This document shows, in pieces, positions 11,891 to 22,777 of a stretch of 64,000 bases of DNA (within the stretch, counting starts at the first letter, position 1; the number at the start of each line of letters is the position of its first letter). Below the pieces are notes generated by a model. It was not told the origin of the DNA and ran no database searches. It saw only the letters and a program-made list of their open reading frames with translations. The stretch is from Spinacia oleracea (lineage: Eukaryota > Streptophyta > Magnoliopsida > Caryophyllales > Amaranthaceae), in NCBI RefSeq assembly GCF_020520425.1, contig NC_079491.1, positions 43,390,027-43,454,026 of the forward strand. Direction: 5' to 3'. A program made the position numbers and the translations under genes.

Positions 11891-12840
11891 AGAGTACTCC
11901 AACCACAAACCAAATCTCAGTGCCTCGGACGCATATAAACAATAAAACTTTAGGAACTTCGGTCTAGTGCGCTTTACTCCACCACAGATCGATTCAGCAC
12001 ATGAAATTTATATGGCCTAATTCCTCTTTGTTATACTAATATAGTTGTCCAAGAACAACACACAAAGTGGAAGTAATATACTCAAGAAAAGACAACCTAA
12101 CATTCCCAACAATCTCACAAAAACCTTGGTCCTCCAACATAACCAGTAATCACAAAGCACTAATTGCACAGTCGGGAAGGTCCGGAAGATCGAGGCATAT
12201 ACAACTAAAGAAGTATCTTTATACTTTCCACTATTGGCAGAAAATCAAGTTGTACTTCCGAATTATCTGATAAAATGGGATTGTATATACGATATATAAG
12301 CATCTCATAGAAATGACTTCAATCATAGTTCAATTTTCTATTTTGTATTCTTTTGTCACCTTCATCTGTACCTCCAACCACAGACCAAATCTCAGAGTCT
12401 CAGACGCATATAATTGATATAAACCATAAATTTTTTAGGAGCTACAGTCTTGTGCGCTTTGCTACACCACTGATCAGCATAAGAAATTGATATATCCTAA
12501 TTCCTCTTTATTATACAAATATAGTTGTCCAACGAACTGCACACTTAGTGGAAGTAATATACTTAAGAAAAGAAAACCTAAGATTCCCAACAAACTCACA
12601 AACACCTAGCTATGTCCTCCAACATACCAGTAATCACAAAGCACGCATGGATTGATATATTTAGTGTTTTCACTATTGGCAAAAAATCAAGTTGGTACTT
12701 CCGAATCTGATAAACTCTATATGGAACATTTCAGTTGGGAACTGTATACAAGATATATAACCATCTCATAGAAAGGACTTCAATCATAAATAAAAATCTT
12801 AGTTCAAAGATCCACTTCGTATTCCTTTGTCACCTTCATC
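11891..12840. repeat. Degenerate tandem duplication, period about 478 bp
   Basis: Two direct copies, roughly 11891-12350 and 12367-12830. Shared landmarks are ctcagacgcatataa (11925 and 12400), atatagttgtccaa (12040 and 12520), agtaatcacaaagcac (12146 and 12630) and catctcatagaaa (12300 and 12762). By eye the copies are about 80 percent identical. No coding frame spans them. Confidence 0.7.
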
Positions 12841-13401
12841 AGAACCACTTCCCTCCCCCCCTCCATTTTGTATTTTCCAAAGCACCCCAAGTATCTAAAA
12901 AGGGAAATTCTGGAATATAATCATCCAACTCTCAATTTAACAGTTCAATTGTTTTAGTGTTGTCTTCAACTCATAACATCGAGTAGTTGTTCATCTAATG
13001 CACAATGTGTCACCAAAACCCCATTGCTCGTGGCTGATTCTTTCCTCTTAAAAGATCTTACAATGCAACAATTGGAGCTCTTCTCCTGCTCAAGATCGAG
13101 CTAAAATGAACAATTTTGGTCCATATTTAACCATAAAACAACTATATTCTAAAGAACGAAAAAAATTCAACAAACTACCAACTCATCAAATTCAGCAATA
13201 TGCACCAGAACAACTTAAAAAACCATGTCCACAAATCAACCATCATAAACAAAAGTTCAACACTAATCCATTCACAATAGAAATTCAAATAATACAAACA
13301 AAAAGGTCAAAATAGACAAATGCTCACACAAAATTCACAACAAAATACACAAATTAAACCGAAGATCAACATCAAATCACAAAAAGCAGGTGAATAATTA
13401 C
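12841..13401. other. Helitron interior, AT/A-rich
   Basis: A-rich on the plus strand with a low-complexity run of open codons at 13106-13315. No gene is recognised. Confidence 0.3.
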
Positions 13402-14240
13402 CAGTATCCATTAAATGAACATGACGACCCGAACCACTTGTAGCTAGATAACAACCATCAGAACTAACATCAATTGCAAGGGTATCCTTACTGTGCTAAT
13501 TACTTTACCTTTGCCTTTGATTTACCTTGTGGAAAGGAGCTTGTTTTCATTGATCTTGCGCCCATCACTTTCTTTGGTGTTGCTTGCCCCCCTTGCACTT
13601 ATCTGAAATCCAAATTGAAAAACACAAACATCAATACATCATCAACATCCACGAAATCAAGCATCAATACATCATCCACATCCACGAAATCAAGCATAAA
13701 AACACAAATCGAATAGCCGATTATCAATTCGTATCAAGGTGTTATCAGATTGTCAAACAAAGAAAACCCAGATATCCAAAATTAAGAAAACACTAAAACA
13801 AATATCCAAGAAGAAAAAACATGAAGCCGCAAATCAGAATTGGAAAACATAGAAAACGAATTAAATAGGCAACTAACCGCAGTAGACGAAGCCGCTTGAA
13901 TCCCAACATCGTTATTCCATCTTTCAACAAGACTCCAAATAATTACCTTCGAAGATTCCAAATCCCAACCGATTTCCTGAAATAGGGTTTTGCATTAGAA
14001 TTTTAGAACAGATAATTGAAATACCTTGATAGATCGGGCTAATAGAAGACAATGAAAAGAAAGTAGAAGGTTGAAAGACGATACTGGCAGACGACGGAAT
14101 GAAGAAGAGGAGGTGAAGGGGTGGCCGATGAGTCATGAGATTATACCAAGAAGAGAAGCAAGACGAAAGAGAAAAGGGAAGCACGCAAAAGGAGGCGGTA
14201 GAAAGAATCGGGGGCAAGGGCTGAACGTAAAACAAAGAAA
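13402..14240 (-). pseudogene. Captured 5' region and WD-repeat-like exon of a host gene
   Basis: Read on the minus strand, 14240-13870 resembles a plant gene start: a pyrimidine-rich leader, then short exon-like pieces bordered by CTATTTCAG acceptors and GTAATT or GTTAGT donors. An 89-nt exon at 13402-13490 (acceptor GCACAG, donor GTAATTATT) encodes DTLAIDVSSDGCYLATSGSG then RHVHLMDTG. This has the spacing of a WD40 repeat and recalls RRP9/YAO-type U3 snoRNP proteins. The rest of any WD protein is absent. It sits at the 5' end of the 4231-14313 Helitron, in sense. A 33-bp direct duplication occurs at 13632-13697. The RRP9 name is tentative. Confidence 0.4.
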
Positions 14241-14313
14241 AATTAGGGGCATTATAGTAATTGAAATGTTACAGGAATAGTAAAGGAAGTCCATGGCTTT
14301 ATAAGGGTTAGGA

Positions 14314-15228
14314 TTTAGAAATCACTTATGTTGGGCTCAGTGGAGCAAGCAATCGTCAAAAGGCAAAATCGAAAATATTACCGGAAATAGAAATATTGAC
14401 AGAAATGGAAATATTACTGGTATCAAAAATAATATTACCAGAAATGAAAATTTTTATCGAAATCAGAAATATTATTGGAATCAAAAATCGAATCGAAAAC
14501 ACGAATCTCGAACCATGAGCCGGAAGGACGGGCCATAGGTCGCATGCTACGTACGGGACCCCTATCGAAGCATTGCAGCACAAGCGTGCATAGGTTGGCT
14601 ACAAGGCCATGCTTATGAACGAGCTTAGTATGGCGCACACACGCGGGGCAACAACACAGTGCACACGCAACACAACTGCAATGCACATGCGCAACGCGCA
14701 AGGGCCGCACATGCATACTCATGCTTGGGCACCAAGGTAACTTGCGTGGTAAGTTACTTGGGCTCAAGCAAACCATTGCCGTGTGCAAGGGGTGTGTGTA
14801 GAGTTTGTGTATTTTCCTAATTCGATTCAAAGTATTTAAATAAATTTCTAAAATCCTAAATCTACCGGAATTCCTAGTTGAATTCTAGATTTCCAACTCT
14901 TATAAATATGGACTTAGAGTTCTATGTTTGTTAGATTAATTAATATTCTACTTGCCTTACTCAAAAGTGACATTCCAAATTAATAAACACCTTACCTTGA
15001 TTATTATTCTAAGCTACTAATTCCAAGGTGGATCTGGGCATATTGTGGACTACCTTGGAGGGGAGACATTTGGAGTCCTGAAACTTGGTTCTTGCTTGGT
15101 TCGGGCGTGATAGGGAAGGCGCGCACTATGTATGTTCCCAAAATTATGCTAGTTGATTATGTGATTTTTACTTGGATCCTAGCATATGTTCCGTAGGTTT
15201 ATTCCGTAGGGGAATTAGATTGTGCACA
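14314..15228 (+). mobile_element. Second part of copia-like LTR A (after Helitron)
   Basis: This continues LTR A from 4230. Features shared with the LTR at 60848-62263, read in reverse, come in the same order: a GGGCTCAGTGG block, GGAAATATT/CCGGAAAT repeats (14370-14480), a GC-rich block (14520-14740), GTGGATCTGGGCATATTGTGGACTACC near 15027 (matching cggatccggacgtactgtgg), and GGTTCGGGCG near 15098. It becomes joined to a second LTR fragment near 15228. Frames in the GC-rich block are not genes. Confidence 0.65.
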
Positions 15229-15282
15229 ACCTAGTAGGGGTCACACAAATAGTATGTGAACGAATTAAATATTTAGGTGAAT
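15229..15282 (+). mobile_element. Copia-like LTR B fragment, left of the TRIM insertion
   Basis: GGTCACACAAATAGTATGTG matches the corresponding place in the 60848-62263 LTR (reverse complement near 62080) and in LTR A (near 4180). It is interrupted at 15283 by the TRIM, whose 5-bp target duplication tgaat lies at 15278-15282. Confidence 0.6.
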
Positions 15283-15880
15283 CGTCAAAGGACCAACTCA
15301 ACCAAAAGCTTAAGCTGATGGTTAAAGCCCCAAGATTAGTTTTATACTATCACGCCCCCTCACATGAAAGCCCTTTGGGCTTGAAGTGTGGATGCAACAT
15401 AGGCCTCCTCATACCCAGCGCGAAATATTCCACTTTGAAAGGAGGGGTGGATGAGATTTGAACCCGTGACCTTTGCGTCACGCTGGCTCTGATACCATGT
15501 CAAAGGACCAACTCAACCAAAAGATTAAGCTGATGGTTAAAGCCCCGATATTAGTTTTATACTCTATCAATGATAGAGTATAAAACTAATCTTCTCTTTT
15601 ATCAATGTGGGACTCTCACACGTGATGTTCCATGGGTCAGATCTTAACACTTCCCCTCACGTGTGAGGTCCCTTTTCAATATGGGTCACATGTGATTTTT
15701 CATGGGTCAGTGTGTCTTTTATTAATCCCCCTCACATGGATCCCGTCAGTTGGCCCAGAATACAGTACAGTAACGTCCCAATTGTGGGCCTGGGTCTGAT
15801 ACCATGTTAAAGGACCAACTCGATTAACCAAAAGCTTAAGCTGATGGTTAAAGCCCCAAGATTAGTTTTATGCTCTATCA
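15283..15880 (-). mobile_element. TRIM retrotransposon with three tandem LTRs
   Basis: Three direct copies of a 70-76 bp LTR lie at 15283-15352, 15498-15569 and 15805-15880. On the minus strand each begins TGATAG and ends near TTTGACA. Two are followed directly by a primer-binding site for initiator tRNA-Met: TGGTATCAGAGCC at 15485-15497 and TGGTATCAGACCC at 15792-15804. Internal segments of 132 and 222 bp have no coding capacity. A 5-bp target duplication tgaat flanks the whole (15278-15282, 15881-15885). These are the marks of a terminal-repeat retrotransposon in miniature, here with an extra LTR-internal unit. Confidence 0.85.
15551..15589. repeat. Perfect 19-bp palindrome at a TRIM LTR border
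   Basis: TTAGTTTTATACTCTATCA (15551-15569), one spacer A, then its exact reverse complement (15571-15589). The left arm is the end of the middle LTR; the right arm is a head-to-head copy of that LTR end. Confidence 0.9.
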
Positions 15881-15885
15881 TGAAT

Positions 15886-16618
15886 AAACATTGTTTGGTA
15901 AATATTCTAAGGAACGTAAATTTTCAGAAAATGACGGATAATGGGCTTAGTGGGAGCCGAAAAAATGTCTAAAGGCAATAAATAATATTAATTCAGTGGA
16001 CCGGGTAGGTGGGCATGGGAAAGTTAATCGGAATCAATATACAAATCATCAAAGCGAGGCCCATACCCTGACCTGGAAGCACGGGCCAAATGGCCACATG
16101 CATAGTGGCCCATGTACGAGCATCGCATTAGCTAAGCATAGCAAGGCATATCTTGGCTAAGCCCGCAGGCGACGGGGATGTGGTGGGATGGCCAACATGC
16201 CCACAAGCACAATAGGTCACAACGACAACTGGAAGGTGTTGCGGTGGCTGGCCAGCCTGCCCACAAGCACAACAAGTCGCAGCGACAACGAGCAGGTTGG
16301 GCCGTGCACGAGCCGGTCACACACACATAGCACAAGCAGCACAATAGTTGGACAAGCCCACTTGCATACACGCATGGCTAGCAGCGCGCTGAGGTGTGTG
16401 TGCATCGGCGCATAGGCCTTGTGGCCATGTGGGTTTCTTGGGTAACAAGGCACTTGGACGACAAGCGACCATGGGTGACCTTGCATACACGTCCTAGTAC
16501 GTCTAGGTTTCATATATGATTAGAATTAAATTTTATTTGGAATTCTAATTCTAATAGAATTGCAATTCTATTGGAAATCATAATCCTAATTGGATAGGGA
16601 TTCTTCCAATCAACACTA
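15886..16618 (+). mobile_element. Copia-like LTR B, middle part
   Basis: This continues LTR B after the TRIM: GGTAAATATTCTAAGGAACG, GGGCTTAGTGGGAGCC, a GC-rich block at 16040-16500, then AT-rich sequence up to 16618. There a Helitron is inserted, and LTR B resumes at 22103. Open frames in the GC-rich block are compositional, not genes. Confidence 0.55.
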
Positions 16619-17968
16619 CTGGTCTTATATACACGCGATGCGTGCGAATATAAGAAATAGATTTGTGCTATTACCTTTAAACCTGAAATAACATGTAAAA
16701 AATATAATATAAATGCGATGTGTGCGAATATAATAAACATATAAGTTAGACAGAGTCGAAACATATAAATTAGATAGAGTCAAACGCATATAACAGATTG
16801 ATTAAAATTGTAAGAATTTATTTAAGGGGCTAGATTAATTAAAATGCTTTTTTGGGCTTTTCCTATTGGGTAGGTTGTCATTATATTATATATTATATAA
16901 GTATGGAGGGTATTTTAGTAATCCAAGAGGGACACCAAAAGTGGATTTACTAAAATAACATCACCTCTTCACTTATATGCGAAATTATTGAAAAACTTAA
17001 AATGTCGTTACCACTAATATATCACAACGAAAAATCAAAATTAAATTTCATTACTAAAGTGGAAAATGTTCGCAATTGTTCTAACAAATCGAATTCAGAA
17101 ATTGAACAATACACGACGACTCTTCTTCACGTGACTCTGCTGACACCGGTGATAGGCTTCATCCCTAACTTCAACATAGCTTTTCGGCTATTCTTTTCAC
17201 CTCTGTTTTGTTTTGATTTACCGCTAGCATCAAGTACCCCTCTAAATAAATATAGAAAACTCATGAGCATCCAAATAGTGATGAAACAGATTATATTCAA
17301 GCAAGGAACTTTAACTTATTTTTAACAAACAACATGTGAAGCAAACTCTACCAGATAAAGTGGCACTTGCTACTCCTTATTGATGATTGTAACTATAATC
17401 TGAATCATATTTATTGTCATAACTACTACTAATTCATCATTTCAAGTGCAGTCTAAATTCAAAATGATGAACTGAAACGGAAGAGGGAGCTCTTAAAGAT
17501 TACATTAAGTTTGAGCATAAAATACAAAGTGGACTTGGCTTCTCCCTTGCATCTCCCTAAAAATAACTTACTGAAGAGAACTTAGAGGTACAAAATAATG
17601 TTTCCCATTGATATTAAAAGTCTATACTACAAATCCTACGACTCTATGAGCAAGCAAAAAGAAACGGGAAAAATTTATACTAACACCAATTATAAGTCAC
17701 TTAAGTCACTTGCATAGTACTGTTATCATCTCATAAGCATAAAATCAACACAAACATTCTCAAGCAGACCTGATTGAAAAAAAAATCCAGAAAAATATAC
17801 TCATAACAATTTAGTATGGACACTCACACTAAGCTTCTTTGGATAATGATTCACGAACGGCTCAATGTTTCAATCAAATCAGCACTGTAAACAAATCATA
17901 CACTGTATATAAATCACAAATCCAAAAAATTTGGAACTCAACTCACACAAATCAAGGCTAAAATTTTC

Positions 17969-18229
17969 ACTTAAACACTGAAATCTGAAATTGTGGTCAA
18001 TCAATAATCTCCCAAAAGGGAAAATTAGGGTAAAACAAATTGGAATTAAACCCAAAAAAATTGGAAGCAAAACCTAAATCAAAATCATAAATTAGAACCT
18101 AACCTAGGGAAAAATTTAGAAGCAACAATCAAGTAACTAAATCAGAAAAAATCTGACCTGAGAAAACGGAGATTAAAGCATGTTCCAACTACAAAAATCA
18201 GGAATTAGAGCAATAAAGGGAAGTAAACA
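17969..18229. repeat. Direct repeat copy 1
   Basis: Matches 20462-20727 at roughly 93 percent by eye, in the same orientation. Landmarks are ctgaaatctgaaattgtgg at the start and gcaataaagggaagtaa at the end. Confidence 0.85.
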
Positions 18230-18591
18230 GGTGTGAAGTTGCTTATAGGAGAGAGAAAACCTTGACTTTGGGGAGAGCGAGGGTTCTTCGGGTAATCTAT
18301 TCCTTAATAGACTGAATTTAAATGAATCTTCATACATCCCAAAATCAGACATTAAATTTAACAAATCACAATATCAAATAAAAATTAATAATGACTTCAT
18401 AATTTAATAAGTTTTGAAAATTCAAGAAAATTACCTTTGATTCTAGGGAATTGAAGTTTAAGGCGTAAGAATTAATGAGTTACCAAATTACACAACATGA
18501 AAGTGTGGTCGATGCAGAGCATGGAGAACTTGGGAGAGTTTTAGAAGGGTGGTTGATGTGGCGGCGGTTGAAGGTTGAAGGTTCTGAGGGG

Positions 18592-18594
<3 letters not shown>

Positions 18595-18656
<62 letters not shown>
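18595..18656. repeat. (GA)n microsatellite
   Basis: About 30 uninterrupted GA units. On the minus strand it is a CT tract beside sequence resembling a plant 5' UTR. Confidence 0.95.
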
Positions 18657-18657
<1 letters not shown>

Positions 18658-20461
18658 GGAGATATTGGGTTTGCTGAAGGTTCAAGTAATCGGTTTTTTT
18701 TTCAAAAATGATTTTCCTGATTTGTTGAATTCATTTTTTTAATTGAATTAATATCCAGCATTTAAATCAGTAAATAATCAAATTTTGTATTGGGTTTAAT
18801 TGTCCAAGTGTAGAGGGTATATTAGTATTTTACATGGGGACACCAAAAGCGTGATTACGAAAAATAACCCTCCCCGGCCTCTTGGCTTATATAATAGAGA
18901 TATAATCCAAATTTGACGAACTTTGGAGTAATCATAACTATAGCTCACTTATTCTAAGAACGGTGTCACATTATAACAGATCATAATACATGTTCATATG
19001 ATCAGATACAAATATAAATTTAAGCATATGACTTTTTGAGCATGTACTAATAAGACCTGGGACTATATCTTAACCAGTGACAGATACTCGAGATTGTTCA
19101 AGGTTAATGATAATTCTAAGATTGTCCAAACATGGAATTATTGTTGTTAATGTTTCCTTGCTTGGATAATTTGGATAACACTACTATAGTGCAGTTTCAA
19201 CAAACCCACAAACCTTCATTCCATTTTCAGCACCAATCATCAAGTACATTACACGATTCAAAAGTTCACTAATTAAGAAAATTCAACTATAATTGCAACT
19301 CATAGTTCCAAAGTTCAAACTTCCCATGTACGAAACCAATGACCATTTTAGAATAAAAATTAATCAAAATCTGCAAATATTACCCCAATCTCCTGCCTAA
19401 GATTGTGAAGATCTTTATCATTCTTCCCATGATTCATTATAAACTTCATAGCAACAGTCTGTATGTTTTAATTTATGTCTTGCTTATTAATGTAATTTAA
19501 TCCAAAATCAGTTGAAATCGATCAATTGAAGTATTATATGAAAATTTTGAAATCAGATTAACAAAAAAAGATGCATAAATTCATCTCTATTATAAGGAGT
19601 CTCCGAAGTCAGATCCAGACAACTTTTAAAATAATTTAATAATTACCTGACAATCAACATTTAGCATAAAATTTTAATGTAATGTTTACACTTTAAAGTA
19701 CCCAAAATCACAATCTTACCCAATTTTAATAAAATTCAAAAAACAACTAAGAGCCCAGTTTTGAATAATAACTCGGAATCCTTAGTAAGACAACAAAAAT
19801 TCAGCAATTCACATTATGAACAAACAATCCCATTTCACAGAAAAGCCCTGGAAATTACATCTTATCAAAAATACAATACTAAACCTGAAAAAGGTAGTAG
19901 CGAAAAGGAGCAAAACCTGGGCAAGAACTTGTTTATTCGAGCCAGATCCTTGAAATACCGCAGTACGGCTATGTGAATTTCCTTCAACCAACACCTGATA
20001 AGATACGAATAACAAAAAAAAAACAATTATTAAATGTAATTAATTGATAAACTAATCCATAATTAAGCAGAAATAAAGAAAAGGAGACATGGTCGTTGAG
20101 ATCAGAAGAAAGAGTTCTTCGACATTGACATTGAATTGCTGCTCTTCATCAACTGTTTGTCTATAATAATTGCAGCAACTTCCTCAATGCCATTACAAGT
20201 TTCAAAATCCTATCGAAATACAAAAATATTACACGAAAATCTAATAACATCGAAATTGAAATTAGGTAAGATGTCATACCATTTGATTATTGAAGAGCCT
20301 GTTAAGAAATTCAAACCAAAATCGAAAAAAACACATGATCAACAAAATCTTCATTTCTCATAATAACTGTGAAAAAATGAAATTTAATCATCTGAAGATT
20401 AAAGAAATAAGAATTACCTCTCTCAAGAACTTGTCATTATTGTCCAAAAGGTGCGAATTTC

Positions 20462-20727
20462 CACTTAAACACTGAAATCTGAAATTGTGGTCAATCAAGA
20501 ATCCCCCAAAAGGGAAAATTAGGGTAAAATAAATTGGAATTAAACCCAACTAAATTGGAAGCAAAACCTAAATCAAAATCATAAATTAGGACCTAACATA
20601 GGGACAAATTTAGAAGCAACAATCAAGTAACTAAATCAGAACAAATCTGACCTGAGAAAATGGAGACTAAAGCATGTTCCAACTACAAATTAAAATCAGG
20701 AATTAGAGCAATAAAGGGAAGTAATCA
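20462..20727. repeat. Direct repeat copy 2
   Basis: Second copy of 17969-18229, with a small insertion near 20690. The offset (about 2.49 kb) is close to the spacing of the Helitron 5' ends at 18900 and 21345 (2.45 kb), so the copies reflect duplication of the element. Next to it, 20735-20900 reads on the minus strand as an acidic Glu-rich frame and on the plus strand as a Pro/Ser-rich one; neither is convincing. Confidence 0.85.
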
Positions 20728-21345
20728 ATTTCCAGGATATCCCAAACCTCAAACCCAAACCCGAACCCATTCCCACGGTCAGATCCTCCACCTTTACCCC
20801 ACCCACCACCGTCCGAATCTCTTTCCTCCTCCACCACACTCTCCTCTTCTTCCTCCTCAACCACCCTCTCTCTCAAACCGAACCCACCGTTCTTCAACAA
20901 CCTCGATCCCGGCCAGAGATGGCGGAGATCTTTTAAGACAAAAAAACCCTAGGAGAGAGAAAGGTATTTGAGATCGCTACAACTGAAGAGAGAACTGAAG
21001 ATTTGAGAGAAAGAGAAAAAAAACACAAAAGATTACCTCAACGCTGCTTTGTGACGCGATTTTGTGAGGGACAACGTGGAGGAAGTGTAACCCTAGAAAT
21101 GACGGCGAGTGGTTGCATTGAGATCACTGGTCGACATTGATTTAGGAGAGTTTGGGATTGAGGTTTTTGTGTGTGGGGGGGATTGGGGGTTTATCTGGGC
21201 GATTTTGAATTGATGGAAGATGGGAAGGGCTGGGTAGTAGCTCTATTTTGGGGGGGTGTGGAAGGGTTTTTTAGTCTTTTACTTGGTGGACACCAAAAGT
21301 GTTGTTACGAAAATAACCCTCCCCTCTTGGCTTATATAATAGAGA

Positions 21346-22102
21346 CTAGTCTTATATGCACGCGATGCGTGCGAAATTACATATTATCTCTATTTTATAA
21401 TACAATAGTACTACATATCTCTCTTACTTCGTATCACCTCTAATGCACCCTTATTAGAAAATAAACTTTCTCTCTCTGATTGTATATTTTGATTATGAAC
21501 GAATCGAAGAACGATTACCATCGAAAAGAAAGAAAAATTAACAACGAGATTAAATATGATCATCCAATATATTAAAAATGAACCATATAGATTTTTTACG
21601 TTATTTTTGTTTGACAACCGAATACGAAGTACAATATTAGAAGCTCTCACAATATCAAATGGGGATTATTAAATAAAATTGTGTTAAATCATGAATGAAG
21701 CTTTAATTTTTCGAATATTTGTCTTCCGACCCTTTTCAATTAAAATTTGACTGGTAGATTATATGTATATTTTGTATATTATTCTCTATATCATATTTAG
21801 CCATATATATTATTGGACGATATTCCTTGATTGATGAGAATGACATAAGTCAACATATATACAAACTAATCTACGTAATTATAGGATATAACTTAGGTAA
21901 CCGCTAATCATGCACATATCTAATTACATGTGATACAAAAGGATTACAAATCCTCACATATTACATTAATGGTTATATTTATGGGATATTTTCATTAATA
22001 GTTATGCTTAAATACATAGAGGGTAGTTTAGTAAAATCATTGGGAGACACCAAAAGCGTGATTACGAAAATAACCCTCCCCTCTTGGCTTATATAATAGA
22101 GA
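21346..22102 (-). mobile_element. 757-bp Helitron inserted at the edge of another Helitron
   Basis: The minus-strand 3' end (hairpin GCACGCATCGCGTGC, then ATATAAGACTAG) finishes at 21346. The 5' end TCTCTATTATATAAGCC is at 22102. Both ends match the family of the neighbouring 16619-21345 element. It lies exactly between that element's terminal A (21345) and the T (22103) of LTR B. It is non-coding. Confidence 0.75.
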
Positions 22103-22142
22103 TAATATAGATAAATATGACACTTGGGGCTCATAATTTATA
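22103..22142 (+). mobile_element. Copia-like LTR B, continuation after the Helitron stack
   Basis: ATAAATATGACACTTGGGGC then TCATAATTTAT aligns with the 60848-62263 LTR read in reverse (ATAAATATGAGGCTAGGGC then TCACAATTTAT, near 61200). This shows 16619-22102 is an insertion within one LTR. Confidence 0.5.
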
Positions 22143-22243
22143 TTGCTTCCGTTCTTTTTTAGATGACACAAATTGAATTTTGACAATATCCATATAATTT
22201 ACTTTGACTATCAATTGTATCATCTAATAAAAAAGGGAGGAAA
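22143..22243. mobile_element. Short Stowaway-like MITE
   Basis: Ends TTGCTTCCGTTCTTTTTTAG and, in reverse complement, TTTTCCTCCCTTTTTTATTAG, followed by matching GATGAYACAA. Length is about 100 bp with TA at the right border. Confidence 0.55.
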
Positions 22244-22777
22244 ATAAGTGAAGAGGTGAGTTTATTTTTGTAAAATTACTTTTGGTGTCCCCTATAGAAT
22301 AGACTAAAATACCCCACAATTTCGCAATTTAATTCAATTGTAAATCTGATTATTTAGTAACTGCAGTAACAAATTAGGAAACCAAAGAAATAAAACACCT
22401 AAAACTTCTTTTATAGGCCATAACTGTGGAAGACCAATATATGAGGGTTAAGAAAAGTCATACACAATCAAATCATGGTCAATCAAAAATGTGATTCCAT
22501 TAATTTGCAAAGTAAAAGAAAATTGATTTGCCTTGATTCCATTGATTGGCAAAGTCACAGAAAATTGATTTTCCCTATATTAGCTTTTGTATATATTTTG
22601 TGATCTTTATTCTTAACCTTATTTGTATAGATTGTAATCAATTAGTACCTGCAATTAAAACTTCCTTATAGGCCATAACTGTGGAAGATCAATATATGAC
22701 GGTTAAGGAAAGTCATACACAATCAAATCATGGTTGATTATAACCGTGATTCCATTGATTGGCAAAGAAAAGAAAAT

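Larger units (their letters stand above)
4231..14313 (-). mobile_element. 10.1-kb non-autonomous Helitron carrying host gene fragments
   Basis: On the minus strand the element ends with a hairpin (4240-4265) followed by CTAG at 4234-4231, then T. Its proposed 5' end at 14313 begins TCCTAACCC. The flanks are A (4230) and T (14314), as expected for Helitron insertion without target duplication. Joining the flanks gives a continuous LTR: TATAAA-TTTAGAAATCAC then GGGCTCAGTGG aligns with the uninterrupted second LTR copy at 15911-15953 (GTAAATTTTCAGAAAATGAC then GGGCTTAGTGG). No Rep/helicase frame is present. Inside are gene fragments on the minus strand at 13402-14240, 8949-9091 and 5487-5722, a 5'-truncated LINE (5947-6667) and a tandem duplication (11891-12840). 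The 3' end is strongly supported; the 5' end rests on the flank alignment. Confidence 0.65.
16619..21345 (-). mobile_element. Helitron or Helitron stack with internal duplication
   Basis: The minus-strand 3' end at 16619 has hairpin GCACGCATCGCGTG followed by TATATAAGACCAG, a mutated CTAG. The 5' end at 21345 reads TCTCTATTATATAAGCC on the minus strand. Two further 5'-type ends lie inside, at about 16982 (TCGCATATAAGTGAAGAGG) and exactly 18900 (TCTCTATTATATAAGCC). All three are followed by the same subterminal sequence near CTTTTGGTGTCC. Two nested or tandem copies are therefore merged here. A 260-bp block is duplicated (17969-18229, 20462-20727). No Rep/helicase is present. T-rich minus-strand sequence around 18100 and 20600 resembles a 5' UTR intron of a plant gene, possibly captured. 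Confidence 0.6.

Noticed and set aside
14356..14830. Cys/His-rich minus-strand frames
   Set aside because: They fall in the GC-rich block of LTR A and have no consistent domain spacing.
16132..16513. Cys/Trp-rich frames on both strands
   Set aside because: GC-rich part of LTR B; mutually overlapping and without family resemblance.
20660..20971. Pro/Ser-rich plus-strand frame and acidic minus-strand frame
   Set aside because: CT-rich leader-like DNA inside a Helitron; both strands open, no domain. It may be captured 5' UTR but is not a supported gene.
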